From: Lotus japonicus
Lineage: Eukaryota > Streptophyta > Magnoliopsida > Fabales > Fabaceae
Direction: 5' to 3'
Length of the DNA: 64,000 nucleotides
NCBI RefSeq assembly: GCF_012489685.1
Contig: NC_080046.1
Coordinates: 28,402,223 to 28,466,222 of the forward strand
Each line of letters opens with the position of its first letter. The stretch's first letter is position 1. This document shows positions 9,970-20,764 of this stretch, in pieces. The position numbers and the translations under genes are program-made. A model generated the notes under the pieces. It worked only from the letters and a program-made list of their open reading frames with translations, was not told where the DNA came from and ran no database searches.

Positions 9970-11439
9970 GGCTCCACAACAATCCCCAAGAGTACTAGAG
10001 TACTCGGTGACTTTCAATCATCACCATAGCTCACCTTAGTGGCTTCCCCCAATTCCGATAACTCTCCAAACCCACAACAAAGTCGACTTTTCCCCGTCTT
10101 TCGTAAATATTTTCCCCTTCAGTTCTCCTATGCTTAAACGTTAATAAAAATTGTTTCAATTCGAATTAGTCAAGTTATGAGTTTATTTCTCAAAGTCTAA
10201 GTTTCCCAAGTCTTTAGTTTTTCAAAGCTCTATCATTCTAAGTTTTCAAAGATCAACCACCCAAAATACATTTCCCGGGGAAAGTCTAAGAATTCCAACA
10301 TATGGCTAAGTCTCAAACCCCACATTTGGACTTGCCTAGGGTTGTTCATCCAACCCGAAATATCAAAGATCACCAGATCAATGAATCTCCACTCCGAAAT
10401 TGCGTCAAAACGCTCAATCCAACAAAAGCACAACATCACAAGTATGGAAAAGCATCATAACATCAACTCATCATCAAAAACAACATCAGATAAACATAAG
10501 TCGAATTTATCGACGCCTATCATGCAGTCATAGCTAATATATAGTAAGTTGCCCTAACCTCGAGCTGATCCAGCTTCGCAAATCAAATCTCCTTCACAGG
10601 AATGCCTTGAAACTTCCAAAGTTCCTTCAACTGAACCTCGGAGGAAAAACAAAGCAGAATCCACACAAAATCGATTAGTTCGATCGCAATACAATACATA
10701 AACGATAGACAAAGCATCAAAGCTTCAGAATACGACAAACAGGTACGAAAGGACAAGTTTTCGAAAACGAAAAACTCCCCTCCCCTTAGGAAAAACCCAC
10801 GGCCAAAAGGAGAAAAGGGCTTCGGCTCTTTTTCTTCGATCAAATCAGTTTACAAGGTAGTTTTAGGGTAAAACTAAGGCAAAGAAACTGTCAGAACAAT
10901 TTTCGGACAATCGGGCCGAAATACGACTACGCAGGGGCATTTTGGTCCAAAATAAAGGCTCAAAACTTCAAAGTTATCAGTTCTGAAAACAAATTTGACA
11001 GCAACGATCCTCATGATATCCGTGACAACAAATCCTAAAGGCACGAAGTCATATTAAGTCTTTTCGACAATAAAGTTTCGAAATGTGAGACAAAAAGAGT
11101 TTTGAGTCAATTTTTCAGATCCTGGGCAACTGAATCGCAATCAGAGTTTACTGACAGAGGTTTTAGACTCAGGGGAACATAAGGAACATAACCCAAGCGA
11201 GAAATCAGAGAAATCGGACAATTTTAGAAAAAGCTCAAAACTTAGAGCACAGAACGACTTCAGAAACTCAGCAGAAACAGAAATCAGAGGCAGGATTCAT
11301 GATAGTTACCTCGATACCTAGAAGTAGGGACGAACTGCACGAAGATTGGTCAAGTTTTCGCGGAAATCCCCTCCCCCCTTGCTCCCCACGAAATCAGCCA
11401 CAAATGGAAAGAAAATGAGAGGATTTTGCTTTTTCGCGC

Positions 11440-11447
11440 TATTTATA
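11440..11447 (-). promoter_or_regulatory. TATA box of Tk1 5' LTR
   Basis: TATAAATA on the minus strand, the probable core promoter of the Tk1 genomic RNA. Confidence 0.65.
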
Positions 11448-12296
11448 GGCGGGTGAAATCGCGGGAAAATGAAAATTTCGCGATTCCGATTTTTGCAGCA
11501 CGATCACCGAGAAATTCTAAGAGAGATTCTGGCGTCGGAATTCCAGAACTCAAAACAAATATCTAGGATTTGGGAAAAACGATATCGAAAAACTCAAAAG
11601 CGGTGTCGGTTAATCTGCCCCGAAAAACTACTTTTTGCTGTGATGCTCAAACGACAAAACTTCCAACTGAAGAAAGATTGGAAACGTCGAAACAAGTCTG
11701 GCAGCGCGGACGGAATCTTCGTTAGAAGTCCCGAATAGAAAAAGTATTCATCCATTGCTCGAAAATAGGGTTTCGAAGCAAAGAAATTAGCGTCGGCGGA
11801 CATCCGAAAAGTGAAACCTATCGTGCGTACAGTCCAGAGTTCCGAAATGAAACGCTGGTCGATGGAAAAATAAAAAGAATCTTTAAATTTTCCGAGAGTT
11901 CGAAATCTCACTCAAAACGTTGCTTTAAGAGCGAAATAGCCTATTCTGGACACGCTTGCCATAAGGCAGGTGTGCAGACGACTCGCACTAACTCCGAAAA
12001 CAGCTACGCAACATTCCTCAAGCAATTCCTGAACTTTCTTCTTCATTAATCTTTCTCAAATGTCAAACTCCTGTCACGCTTACACTATTTCTACGTGTGA
12101 GTCGGAAACTTAACTTGTTCTGAAAATCCAGGTCTTACACTTTTCAAAAACTGTTTAGTGCAGCGGAAGTAAGTAAATAAAGCAGAACGATCAGCACACA
12201 GGAATTTATACTGGTTCACCCTAAACGATTGGGCTACGTCCAGTACTTGGCCACCACCAAGATTTTCACTAGCAAGTATCAAGGACTTCTCCAATA

Positions 12297-12453
12297 CAAG
12301 TATTAGACAGGACTTCTCCAAGTATTATCACGGACTTCTCCAAGTATTGTACAGGACTCCTCCTAGTATTATCACGGACTTCTCCAAGTATTGTACAGGA
12401 CTCCTCCTAGTATTATCACGGACTTCTCCAAGTATTGTACAGGACTCCTCCTA
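12297..12453 (+). repeat. 44-bp minisatellite in Co1 LTR
   Basis: About three copies of a unit made of two related 22-mers, AGTATTATCACGGACTTCTC.. and AGTATTGTACAGGACTCCTC... It lies in the LTR part transcribed after the TATA box, so it would be in the leader. Confidence 0.85.
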
Positions 12454-12793
12454 CAATCAACAAGATTGTTTGGCTCTACAAGAAATCTCTTCTCAAAAGA
12501 GTTGGTGTAGACAATTTATGGCACTAGAACTCTCAAGTGTTTTGGGTTCTGAAAGGACGTTGGAACACACAAGAGTTCAGAATCTAAGAGAGAAGTAAGA
12601 GAAGAGGTTTGACTCTTTTAAGGTTTGGTATTCTCTCTTGATTTAGCAGAGGTATGAGATCGGATTTGACTCTTAGGAAATCTGCTGTGAGCTTTTAATG
12701 CTTTGAAGAATGTTTGGAGTAACTGCTCTGAGTTCTTTCTTTTCTTGCAATAAATTTTTCTCTTCTTGTCTTCTTTAATCTTCAGATATGTCC

Positions 12794-12801
12794 TTTATAT
12801 A
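12794..12801 (-). promoter_or_regulatory. TATA box of Co1 LTR
   Basis: TATATAAA followed by GGAC on the minus strand, about 650 bases from the LTR 5' end, is a good plant core-promoter match. Confidence 0.5.
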
Positions 12802-13444
12802 TGATCTTGCTAGTTGTGTAGCCGTTGAGACACAAAATCTGGCCGTTGTTTGTAGCCGTTGTGAGTGTCATCTAACCATTGATTCAAATCTCCGGTTGGT
12901 AGCTTCATTAAATGCATGCTGCTGTTCAAAGCTATCCTTTAGCCAAAAAGGTGTACTTTGTCAGCTAGTAGGTGGTGATAGCTTTGGGCTACTTTGCAGA
13001 AGAGAGACATTTTGGAAAAGTGATGTTGACGTGTTGTCCTTTTTCCTCTTCATTGGTCATCGAGACTTCTCTCTTCAAAGGTAAATCAGTTTGCACGTGA
13101 CCAGATTAGTTTCCTTCTGACTAAAGCATGGGGCAAATAGTTGAGATACAATTTTGACTTTCCCGCTCAAAGGCTTCTTCTGAAATTCTGAGGTATGACG
13201 TGGCATGAAACGATACAGAATAAGTGTCTTCCTTGTTTACTGGACGATGCGGTCATATCTTGCGTAAACTTCTTTTTCCTTATAAGGCTTAGACATATTC
13301 GTTGAAGCATGCGACCTTATAATATATATTTCCTGAAAAATGTCATTAACATCTGGAATTAGATTTTAGTAGAGAAAAGTATTTATAAAAATTGTTAGGA
13401 TCAAAATAAGATTGAAACACGTTGTAACACGTTTGAACTTAACA

Positions 13445-14744
13445 CATGGTGGAGAGTTTGAGAATGACAAGTTTGAGAGTCTGTTTGATTCCTATGGAAT
13501 TGCACATGATTTCTCTTGTCCCAGAACTCCTCAACAAAATGGTGTTGTTTAGAGGAAGAACAGAACTCTTCAGGAGATGGCTAGAACCATGCTCCAAGAA
13601 ACTGGCATGGCTAAGCACTTTTGGGCAGAGGCAGTTAATACAGCATGTTACATTCAGAACAGAATCTCTGTGAGACCAATTCTGAATAAGACTCCTTATG
13701 AATTGTGGAAGAACATTAAACCCAACATTTCTTACTTTCATCCTTTTGGTTGTGTTTGTTATGTTCTTAATACTGAGGATAGATTGCATAAATTTGATGC
13801 TAAGTCTTCTAAATGTCTATTACTTGGTTACTCTGAAAGATCTAAAGGTTTTAGATTTTACAATACTGATGCTAAGACTATTGAAGAGTCTATTCATGTT
13901 AGATTTGACGATAAGCTTGACTCTGATCAGTCAAAGCTAGTTGAGAAGTTTGCAGATTTAAGCATTAATGTTTCTGACAAAGGCAAAGCTCCAGAGGAAG
14001 CTGAGCCAGAGGAAGATGATCCAGAAGAAGAAGCTGGTCCCTCTGATTCACAACCTCAGAAGAAAAGCAGAATCATCGCATCACATCCTAAGGAATTGAT
14101 TCTGGGCAACAAAGATGAACCAGTCAGAACCAGATCAGCCTTCAGACCCTCTGAAGAGACTCTGCTCAGTCTGAAAGGATTGGTGTCCTTAATTGAACCC
14201 AAGTTCATAGATGAATCTCTTCAGGACAAGGATTGGATTCTGGCTATGGAAGAAGAATTGAATCAATTTTCCAAGTATGATGTTTGGAGCTTAGTGAAGA
14301 AGCCTGAAAGTGTCCATGTAATTGGAACAAAATGGGTGTTCAGAAACAAGTTGAATGAGAAAGGTGATGTAGTCAGAAACAAGGCAAGGCTAGTTGCTCA
14401 AGGCTACAGCCAGCAAGAAGGAATAGACTACACTGAAACTTTTGCTCCAGTAGCAAGACTAGAAGCAATCAGACTGTTGATCTCTTTCTCAGTGAATCAC
14501 AACATAATTCTACATCAGATGGATGTTAAGAGTGCCTTCCTAAATGGATACATATCAGAGGAAGTCTATGTTCATTAACCCCCAGGTTTTGAAGATGAGA
14601 AGAACCCAGACCATGTGTTCAAACTAAAGAAATCACTCTATGGTCTGAAGCAAGCTCCCAGAGCATGGTATGAGAGACTCAGCTCATTCCTTCTGGAGAA
14701 TGAGTTTGTAAGGGGTAAAGTAGATACAACTCTCTTTTGCAAAA
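13445..14744 (+). pseudogene. Si1 copia integrase and first half of RT
   Basis: The plus frame begins inside the integrase core ([23 protein letters not shown]) where Co1 cut it. It continues through [14 protein letters not shown] and an acidic linker into [22 protein letters not shown], then [19 protein letters not shown] and [18 protein letters not shown]. It parallels 25950-27250 of Si2 almost residue for residue. Two nonsense codons are visible: TAG at 13550-13552, where Si2 has GAG (the catalytic glutamate region), and TAA at 14576-14578, where Si2 has CAA. It is broken again at 14744 by a solo LTR. It lies upstream of the 16049 continuation. Confidence 0.93.
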
Positions 14745-16043
14745 TGTTGGTAAATCCGCAAGTGTACGGAATTCACCCGGTTTTAAATATCGAACCACAG
14801 GGATTGTGAGTGAATAGATTCGGTTTAAGCTTTGAGTTTGAAGGTTGGTTTTATTGAATAAGAGATATGTTGAAGTAGTAATAAGGAAAAAGGAAAATAA
14901 AAAGACAATTCAGAAAATAACATGCTTTGGGTTCTTGTTCAACTAGTCAATTTAAGCACATCATTCTATGCACATGTTCTCATGGATCTCTCCTTGATGA
15001 TATAGCCTAGTTACTCACTTATTGATTCCTCACATAAGCAATTCTCTCATACTAAAAGCTAAGCCCAATTCCTTGTGTACTTAGTCATTTATATGAGGTT
15101 TTAGATCATGCAATTTCAGGCCATCAAACCCCAACCCTTCCTCTATACCTAGTAGCAAGTATAGAAGGGGTAATCCCAAATCGGTTCCCTAATCTATAAC
15201 AAACTTCCGTTCTGATTATAGAATAGTATAAAGCAAGCATGCATACAAGCTTAGATTGAAATTCAGATAATGGGATTCAAGGGAAGAAGAAGAACATGTG
15301 GGAAAGAACTTAAGATTATAACTCAAATATAAAAAGTCTTACAAAGAAATCCAAAGCAAAAGAAGAGAGATTAGCCAAGCATGGCAGGGCTAAGAACCTG
15401 AATTACAAGCTTAGAAGCCTTCTCTCACTCTCCTAGATGCTCCTCTACCTCTGAGTTTATGTAAAAATGAAAGTAGTATCCCAAATTTTAAAAGAAAATG
15501 ACTAAAATCCTATTTATATGCAAAATTCCCGAGTCTGGGCTGTTCTGGGCGCTCAGGCGCCAATTCAGAGCGCCTGAGCGCCAATTCCATCCTGAAAACA
15601 TGCTCTCTGGAGCTAATTGGCGCCTACCCAGCGCCTGCCAACGCCTAGGCGCTCCAGCTCGCTTAGAAAAGACTCTTTGGCTTCTGTAACTCCTCTTTCA
15701 ATCCTCTTTAAGTCCTCCTTCAATTCCATGCTTCTTGGCCTTCTATTACCTTCAGTTTCTGCTCTCCAAACCTAACCAACAAGTCAAGGAAGAATCTAGA
15801 AGCTCAAAGAGCTCATTAGCACAAGAGGTCCTTCATAAAACAAAAGAAAATCATGCAAGTCCTAAACTTAACTTAAAATGCAAGAAAACTCCCTATAAAA
15901 CTACAAAATTACCAAAACAAAACAAAGACTCAAGAAAAGATAAAAATGTATGAGAATGCATGAAACACTACATGAGACACAAGAAAAAGACTCAAAACCT
16001 ACAAGGAAAAACCCTAAAAACATCATATAAACCCGGGTCATCA
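14745..16043. mobile_element. Solo LTR G1 (1,299 bp) inside Si1 RT
   Basis: The sequence begins TGTTGGTAAATCC and ends GGGTCATCA. It is flanked by CAAAA at 14740-14744 and 16044-16048. Removing it with one CAAAA rejoins the RT reading frame. A TG...CA unit with a five-base duplication and no coding interior is a solo LTR left by LTR-LTR recombination. Part of the family recurs at 21980-22880. It contains GGCGCC/CCTAGG-rich palindromic motifs around 15547-15655. The parent lineage is unknown. Confidence 0.9.
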
Positions 16044-17043
16044 CAAAACTTACAAAGATGATATCTTAATTGTGCAAATCTATGTTGATGATATAATATT
16101 TGGCTCTGCTAATCAATCTCTATGCAAAGAATTTCCTAAGATGATGCAGGCTGAATTTGAGATGAGTATGATGGGAGAACTCAAGTACTTTCTGGGAATA
16201 CAAGTTGATAAAACACCAGAAGGAACATATATCCATCAGAGCAAGTACACTAAAGAACTTCTGAAGAAGTTCAACATGCTGGAATCTACAGTGGCCAAGA
16301 CTCCAATGCATCCTACATGCATTCTGGAGAAAGAAGATGCAAGGGGTAAAGTTTGTCAGAAGCTCTATCGTGGTATGATAGGATCTCTTCTATACTTAAC
16401 TGCATCTAGGCCAGATATATTGTTTAGTGTCCATTTATGTGCTCGTTTCCAATCAGATCCAAGGGAAACCCACTTAACTGCTGTTAAGAGGATCCTAAGG
16501 TATCTGAAAGGTACCACTAACCTTGGCTTGATGTATAAGAAAACATCAGAGTATAAGCTTTCAGGTTATTGTGATGCTGATTATGCTGGAGATAGAACAG
16601 AGAGAAAAAGCACTTCTGGAAATTGTCAATTTCTGGGAAGCAACTTAGTCTCATGGGCAAGCAAGAGGCAATCAACTATTGCTCTATCCACTGCAGAGGC
16701 AGAATATATTTCAACAGCAATATGCAGCACTCAGATGCTCTGGATGAAACATCAGCTGGAGGATTATCAGATCCTTGAGAGCAATATCCCAATCTATTGT
16801 GATAACACTGCTGCAATATCTTTGAGTAAGAATCCTATCTTACATTCAAGGGCAAAGCACATTGAGGTAAAGTATCACTTTATTAGAGATTATGTACAGA
16901 AGGGCGTACTTCTTCTGAAGTTTGTTGATACTGACCATCAATGGGCAGATATCTTTACAAAGCCCTTAGAAGAGTGTATGTCTAGTCCAGAAGGTAACTC
17001 TATCAGAGTGTATGTACCCATTGGTGCTGAGACTGAAGGGTAG
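16044..17043 (+). pseudogene. Si1 second half of RT plus RNase H
   Basis: The frame continues from [10 protein letters not shown] to the catalytic YVDD in [10 protein letters not shown]. RNase H follows with [28 protein letters not shown] and [10 protein letters not shown], and ends near DIFTKPL. After that the frame departs from Si2: the last residues are replaced because sequence has been deleted, and the frame stops at 17043 after reading non-coding spacer. The catalytic residues look intact, but the gene as a whole is split and carries upstream stops. Confidence 0.92.
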
Positions 17044-17138
17044 CTCTCCTGATTACATCCTAAGCTCAGAATCTGGCACAAGATTCTGCTTAACTGCATT
17101 AATCAGAGACTGAAGGGTAGCTCTCCTGATTACATCAA
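17031..17138 (+). repeat. Direct repeat at the Si1 deletion junction
   Basis: A block of about 30 bases (AGACTGAAGGGTAGCTCTCC onward) occurs at about 17031 and again at about 17107. Si2 has it once, inside its env-like ORF near 29281. The repeat marks where Si1 lost the pol-env spacer and the start of the env-like ORF, probably by template switching. Confidence 0.75.
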
Positions 17139-17154
17139 CTTTTGCCAGAAGGCA

Positions 17155-19410
17155 ATGCTATTCTTCATTCAGGATAAGAAGAAGATCTGTCTTCCTTTCT
17201 TCTTGTTTTCTTACCTGAAAGAATGCATCAGGAAGTCCAGAACCACTGCATCCATCAAGTCTGCCATCAAGTACATTCCCTTTGGAAGACTGCTCTCAGA
17301 TCTTTTCATTGAGAGTAAACTTGTGGAAGATCTGACCAAGGCTGGCTGCACAGAGGATCTGACCATGATTGTGAGTGATGTCTTCACATCCACATCTTTG
17401 AAGAAGATGGGATTGGTCAAGAAGAGGATATACCCTGCTCATGAAGATACTTCAGATGAAGTCAGAAGAAGAAGAATCCCTCTGAATGACTATCCTTTAT
17501 GGACTCAGGCAGACAACCCAGAAGCTATCACGTGCTACGTTGAAGATCTAAGAGCACAAGGCTTTGAAATTGATGTAGATGAGTTCTTCAGGCGATTGCC
17601 ACCAGCAATAGAATTTGACTCTCCTCCCAAGAGGAAAGTTCAGAGGAAAATGGTATTGGAGGAATCTTTTGAGGAGTCTGATGTCCCTCTGAAGAAGAAG
17701 AAAAAGGCTGATAAGAGGAAGCATGCTGAAACCACTTTGCCTGATGATGCTGATGATGTTGATGATGGTCATAATGAAGATGGTCATTCTCCTCCAAAGA
17801 AGAAGAAGAAACAAGTCAGAATTGTGGTGATGCCTACCAAGGTGGAACCTGCTGCTGCAGTTATCAGAAGGGAGTCTTCTGCCAGAGTGACTCGGTCTGC
17901 TGTGCGTTCATCAAGTAAGTCAGTTGTCATTGAATCTGATGATGATTTAAATTCCATTGATGCACTCCCCATATCTACACTTCTTAACCGCACCGCCACC
18001 CAACTCACTCCTATCCCGGAGTCCCAACCAGCCACTCAAACCACATCTCCACCAAATTCACCAAGGTCTTCATTCTTCCAACCTTCCCCACATGAAGCAC
18101 CTCTCTGGAATATGCTTCAGAACCAACCTACCGGACCCTCTGATCCAACCTCACCCATTACCATTCAATACAATCCATTAACCTCTGAACCCATTATTCT
18201 TGAACCCTCTGAACCTGAACCCACAATTCTTGTCCAACCAGAACCTGAACTCAGAACGTCTGATCACTCTGTCCCCAGAGCATCAGAACGTCTGGCTGCC
18301 AGAACCACTGATACAGATTCTTCCTCTGCCTATACTCCTGTATCATTCCCAATCAACGTTGCTGACTCCTCCCCTTCCAATAACTCTGAATCACATCGTA
18401 AATTCATGGAGGTCAGAAAAGAAAAAGTGTCTGCCATCCCAGAATATTACCTCACGGTCCCAAGCCCTAGGAGATACCCTGGACCTAGACCTGAACGTCT
18501 AGTTGACCCAGATGAACCTATCCTGGCTGACCCTTTACATGAGGCAGACCCTTTGGCTCAACAAGCTCAACCCGACCCTGTCCATCAAGAGCCAATTCAA
18601 CCAGAACCAGAACACTCTGTGTCTAACCACTCTTCGGTTAGATCACCACATCCTCTGGTTGAAACCTCTGAACCTCACCTTGGAACCTCTGAACCAAATG
18701 CTCAAATTTTTAACATTGGTTCTCCTCAAGGTGCCTCTGAGGCAAATAGCAGCAACCACCCAACCTCTCCTGAAACCAACCTATCCATTGTTCCCTACAC
18801 TTACCTAAGACCAACCTCTCTCTCTGAGTGCATCAGTGTTTTTAATCATGAAGCTTCACTGATGATTTGTAACGTCAAAGGTCATACTGATCTGAGTGAG
18901 GATCCTGACTCTGTTGCTGAAAAATGGAATAGTCTGAGTACTTGGTTAGTTGCTCAGGTTCCTGCTATGATGAGTCATCTCATTGCAGAAAGGGATAAGA
19001 GGATAGAGGCTGCTAGGCAGCGGTTTACAAGAAGGGTGGCTCTGCATGAACAACAACAAAGAACTAAGTTACTTGAAGCTGTTGAAGAGGCCAGAAGAAA
19101 GAAAGAGCAAGCAGAAGAAGCTGGACGTCAAGCAGCTATACAAGCTGAAAATGCAAGATTAGAAGCTGAGAGACTTGAAGCTGAAGCTGAAGCTCTTAGA
19201 TGTCAGGCTCTGGCACCAGTGGTTTTCACTCCTGCTGCTTCTGATTCCACTCCAGATCATCAATCTGCTCAGAATGTTCCTTCAAGCTCTACACAGCCAA
19301 GTTCTTCCAGACTTGACATCTTGGAACAACGTCTCAACACTCATGAGACTCTACTGACAAACATGAAGCAAATTCTTCAGGAACTCCTGCGTCGCTCTGA
19401 CAATCCTTAG
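17155..19410 (+). CDS. Si1 env-like ORF, N-terminally truncated (751 codons)
   Basis: It corresponds to residues about 223 to 953 of the Si2 env-like protein. It begins in MLFFIQDKKKICLPFFLF, so most of the N-terminal domain is gone and the start at 17155 is only the first ATG. It continues through LNDYPLWTQADNP and a lysine-rich segment resembling a nuclear localisation signal (PPKKKKKQVRIVV). A long Pro/Ser/Glu-rich linker follows, then a C-terminal coiled coil (about residues 630-690, rich in RLEAERLEAEAEAL). The coding frame stays open over 2.2 kb despite the lost start. I see no signal peptide or clear membrane helix, so an envelope role is doubtful. Confidence 0.75.
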   Translation: MLFFIQDKKKICLPFFLFSYLKECIRKSRTTASIKSAIKYIPFGRLLSDLFIESKLVEDLTKAGCTEDLTMIVSDVFTSTSLKKMGLVKKRIYPAHEDTSDEVRRRRIPLNDYPLWTQADNPEAITCYVEDLRAQGFEIDVDEFFRRLPPAIEFDSPPKRKVQRKMVLEESFEESDVPLKKKKKADKRKHAETTLPDDADDVDDGHNEDGHSPPKKKKKQVRIVVMPTKVEPAAAVIRRESSARVTRSAVRSSSKSVVIESDDDLNSIDALPISTLLNRTATQLTPIPESQPATQTTSPPNSPRSSFFQPSPHEAPLWNMLQNQPTGPSDPTSPITIQYNPLTSEPIILEPSEPEPTILVQPEPELRTSDHSVPRASERLAARTTDTDSSSAYTPVSFPINVADSSPSNNSESHRKFMEVRKEKVSAIPEYYLTVPSPRRYPGPRPERLVDPDEPILADPLHEADPLAQQAQPDPVHQEPIQPEPEHSVSNHSSVRSPHPLVETSEPHLGTSEPNAQIFNIGSPQGASEANSSNHPTSPETNLSIVPYTYLRPTSLSECISVFNHEASLMICNVKGHTDLSEDPDSVAEKWNSLSTWLVAQVPAMMSHLIAERDKRIEAARQRFTRRVALHEQQQRTKLLEAVEEARRKKEQAEEAGRQAAIQAENARLEAERLEAEAEALRCQALAPVVFTPAASDSTPDHQSAQNVPSSSTQPSSSRLDILEQRLNTHETLLTNMKQILQELLRRSDNP

Positions 19411-19576
19411 TTTTAGGATTTCTTTCGTTTTTCTTAACTTTATCTTTTTTTTATTTCATTTACATTACTTACTCTGGTTTATCATTGCATATATATATAT
19501 AAATGACATTGTGCTTGCAAATGTTTTTCTTTATTCATATAATTTATGTTATTACATCATACATTTGTCCCTAACT

Positions 19577-19969
19577 CTAGAATGGAGGATAATTCCTCAT
19601 TCTTCTGCACTCTTGGCGCTGCTCTACCCTCTCCTTCTCCAGACGATCCAATGAATACTGGATGTTGTTGAGTCTGATGTTAAGCTCCTCCATCTCCAGA
19701 CTATCTTCTGTCGTCTTGAGCATCTTTTCCATAGCTTCCTTGACTTCCAGCAAATTCAGCTCAAGATGGCTGAGCTCCTGGATTTCCTCCACGAAGGAAA
19801 GGAATTCTTTCAGTTCCTTTTCCAGCTCTGGACAAAGGTCCTCTTCAAGCAGTGTCGTTGTTAGCTCGTGTATTGTTCGTGTACCATCCGGGTGCCGGAT
19901 GTTCAGGATCATGTCTTCCTCGAAGGCCTTCCTTCTGAGCTCTTCTAGTGCAACCATGTATGAAGCCAT
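19577..19969 (-). CDS. Si1 antisense coiled-coil ORF (130 codons)
   Basis: The ORF lies between the env-like ORF and the 3' LTR, on the strand opposite to the element. The protein starts MASYMVALEELRRKAFEED, has NIRHPDGT near residue 24 and LLEEDLCPELEKELKEFL near 40. A long heptad-rich helix (about residues 60-115) and QRQECRRMR at the end complete it. Si2 carries the same protein at 31764-32156: equal length, no indel, about 64% identical, with mostly I/V, K/R and D/E exchanges. A TATA box lies 52 bases upstream of the ATG. I do not recognise the family. It may be an accessory protein of this copia lineage, or an antisense regulator of it. Confidence 0.72.
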   Translation of the reverse strand: MASYMVALEELRRKAFEEDMILNIRHPDGTRTIHELTTTLLEEDLCPELEKELKEFLSFVEEIQELSHLELNLLEVKEAMEKMLKTTEDSLEMEELNIRLNNIQYSLDRLEKERVEQRQECRRMRNYPPF

Positions 19970-20764
19970 TTCTGATTATGGTATTGATCGAGTTGTGAAG
20001 CTTACCCTTTTCTTCATCGCTTTATATAGGCTTCACTTTCTCTCTGACAGTTAATGCTGCTACAGTTTCTCGAGGTTAAGTCCTTGGTAACTGAAGCTTC
20101 TCTTTACTCCCTTGGCCGATGGTAAACGTTCTTCTTTTGCATTAACTCTTCTCTTTAATTCGCCTAACTCTGTTTCATGCATCGTTTTAATTTTAAACTT
20201 AGACCTTCTCTAAGGGGGAGTACCTTGTACTTCAAACTAAGTTTTTCACACCCCAGGCTTTTTGCTTATGACAAAAAGGGGGAGTACAACCAGTTTTTGA
20301 TGTGTAAGCTGTGTTAGTGTGATTTATTTTTATTTTGGAGAATTTAAGAGTTCCACCTTTATGACCATAGATGTGTCACTGGGAAAATACAAGGAATACA
20401 TTTCACTTCTTCTGAAGTGATTTTAGTTTGACTCTGATACCCAAGACTCTGATACCTGTCCGTTGACTCTGAATACTTATGCGCTCTGATTATTCCAATT
20501 CATCTATGTCATAAGTTTTTCACTCTGAACTCTTATATTTTTTAGCTCAGAATCTAGACTTTTCTAACGTTTTCATCAAGTATTAGATTCAGGGGGAGCT
20601 AAGCTCAGAATCAAGCAGTGACTTGAATTCAGAATGAGCAAGATAAACTATTCACATCAGGATAAGTCTTATTCTATATCCCTAAACTCTGAGTGAATTC
20701 AGTTTATTGTTTAAGAATTGTTCATCAAAAATCTTAGTTTTGTCATCATCAAAAAGGGGGAGAT
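19970..20764. other. Si1 3' non-coding region with four purine tracts
   Basis: No sense ORF. It holds the promoter of the antisense ORF, then four GGGGGAG tracts near 20213, 20276, 20591 and 20756. The last one (AAAAAGGGGGAGAT) abuts the LTR and is the expected polypurine tract. The arrangement is the same in Si2. The stretch is also full of CTCTGA repeats. Confidence 0.75.
20021..20030 (-). promoter_or_regulatory. TATA box for Si1 antisense ORF
   Basis: CCTATATAAA on the minus strand, 52 bases before the ATG at 19969. The same ten bases are at 32211-32220 before the Si2 copy, at a similar distance (55 bases). Confidence 0.65.

Larger units (their letters stand above)
840..12139 (-). mobile_element. 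Tk1: complete but non-autonomous Tekay-like chromovirus
   Basis: This is an 11.3-kb Ty3/gypsy element with two 3,571-bp LTRs (840-4410 and 8569-12139). Both begin TGTAACACCC and end GGTCTTACA on the plus strand, and CTTTT duplications flank it at 835-839 and 12140-12144. The primer site lies inside the right LTR and the polypurine tract inside the left one, so transcription is on the minus strand. I found no difference between the LTRs where I compared them, and every ORF recurs at an offset of exactly 7,729, so insertion was very recent. The interior keeps only a nucleocapsid fragment, a damaged RT piece and a chromodomain relic. It must have been copied by proteins from another element. Confidence 0.93.
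8569..12139 (-). repeat. Tk1 5' LTR (3,571 bp)
   Basis: Right LTR, same length as the left one and identical wherever I compared. It carries the TATA box at 11440-11447, a donor-like site near 10558, hairpin clusters at 9829-9969 and 9500-9736, and the LTR-internal ORF at 9260-8967. As the 5' LTR it should drive the genomic RNA leftward. Confidence 0.93.
12140..13444 (-). repeat. Co1 5' LTR, outer part
   Basis: This is the continuation of the Co1 LTR after the second CTTTT. It ends at about 13444, where the minus strand begins TGTTAAGTTC. To the right the Si1 integrase sequence starts abruptly (CATGGTGGAG), so Co1 inserted there; the other flank is left of the window and the exact end may shift by two bases. 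It holds a TATA box and a short tandem array. Confidence 0.85.

Noticed and set aside
12788..13084. 98-codon plus ORF in the Co1 LTR as a host gene
   Set aside because: It is within an LTR, antisense to the element, overlaps its TATA box, and shows no recognisable domain.
19662..20054. 130-codon plus-strand ORF rich in serine
   Set aside because: It is the complement of the antisense coiled-coil ORF (Glu/Leu codons read backward as Ser), and the conservative changes between Si1 and Si2 fit the minus-strand frame.
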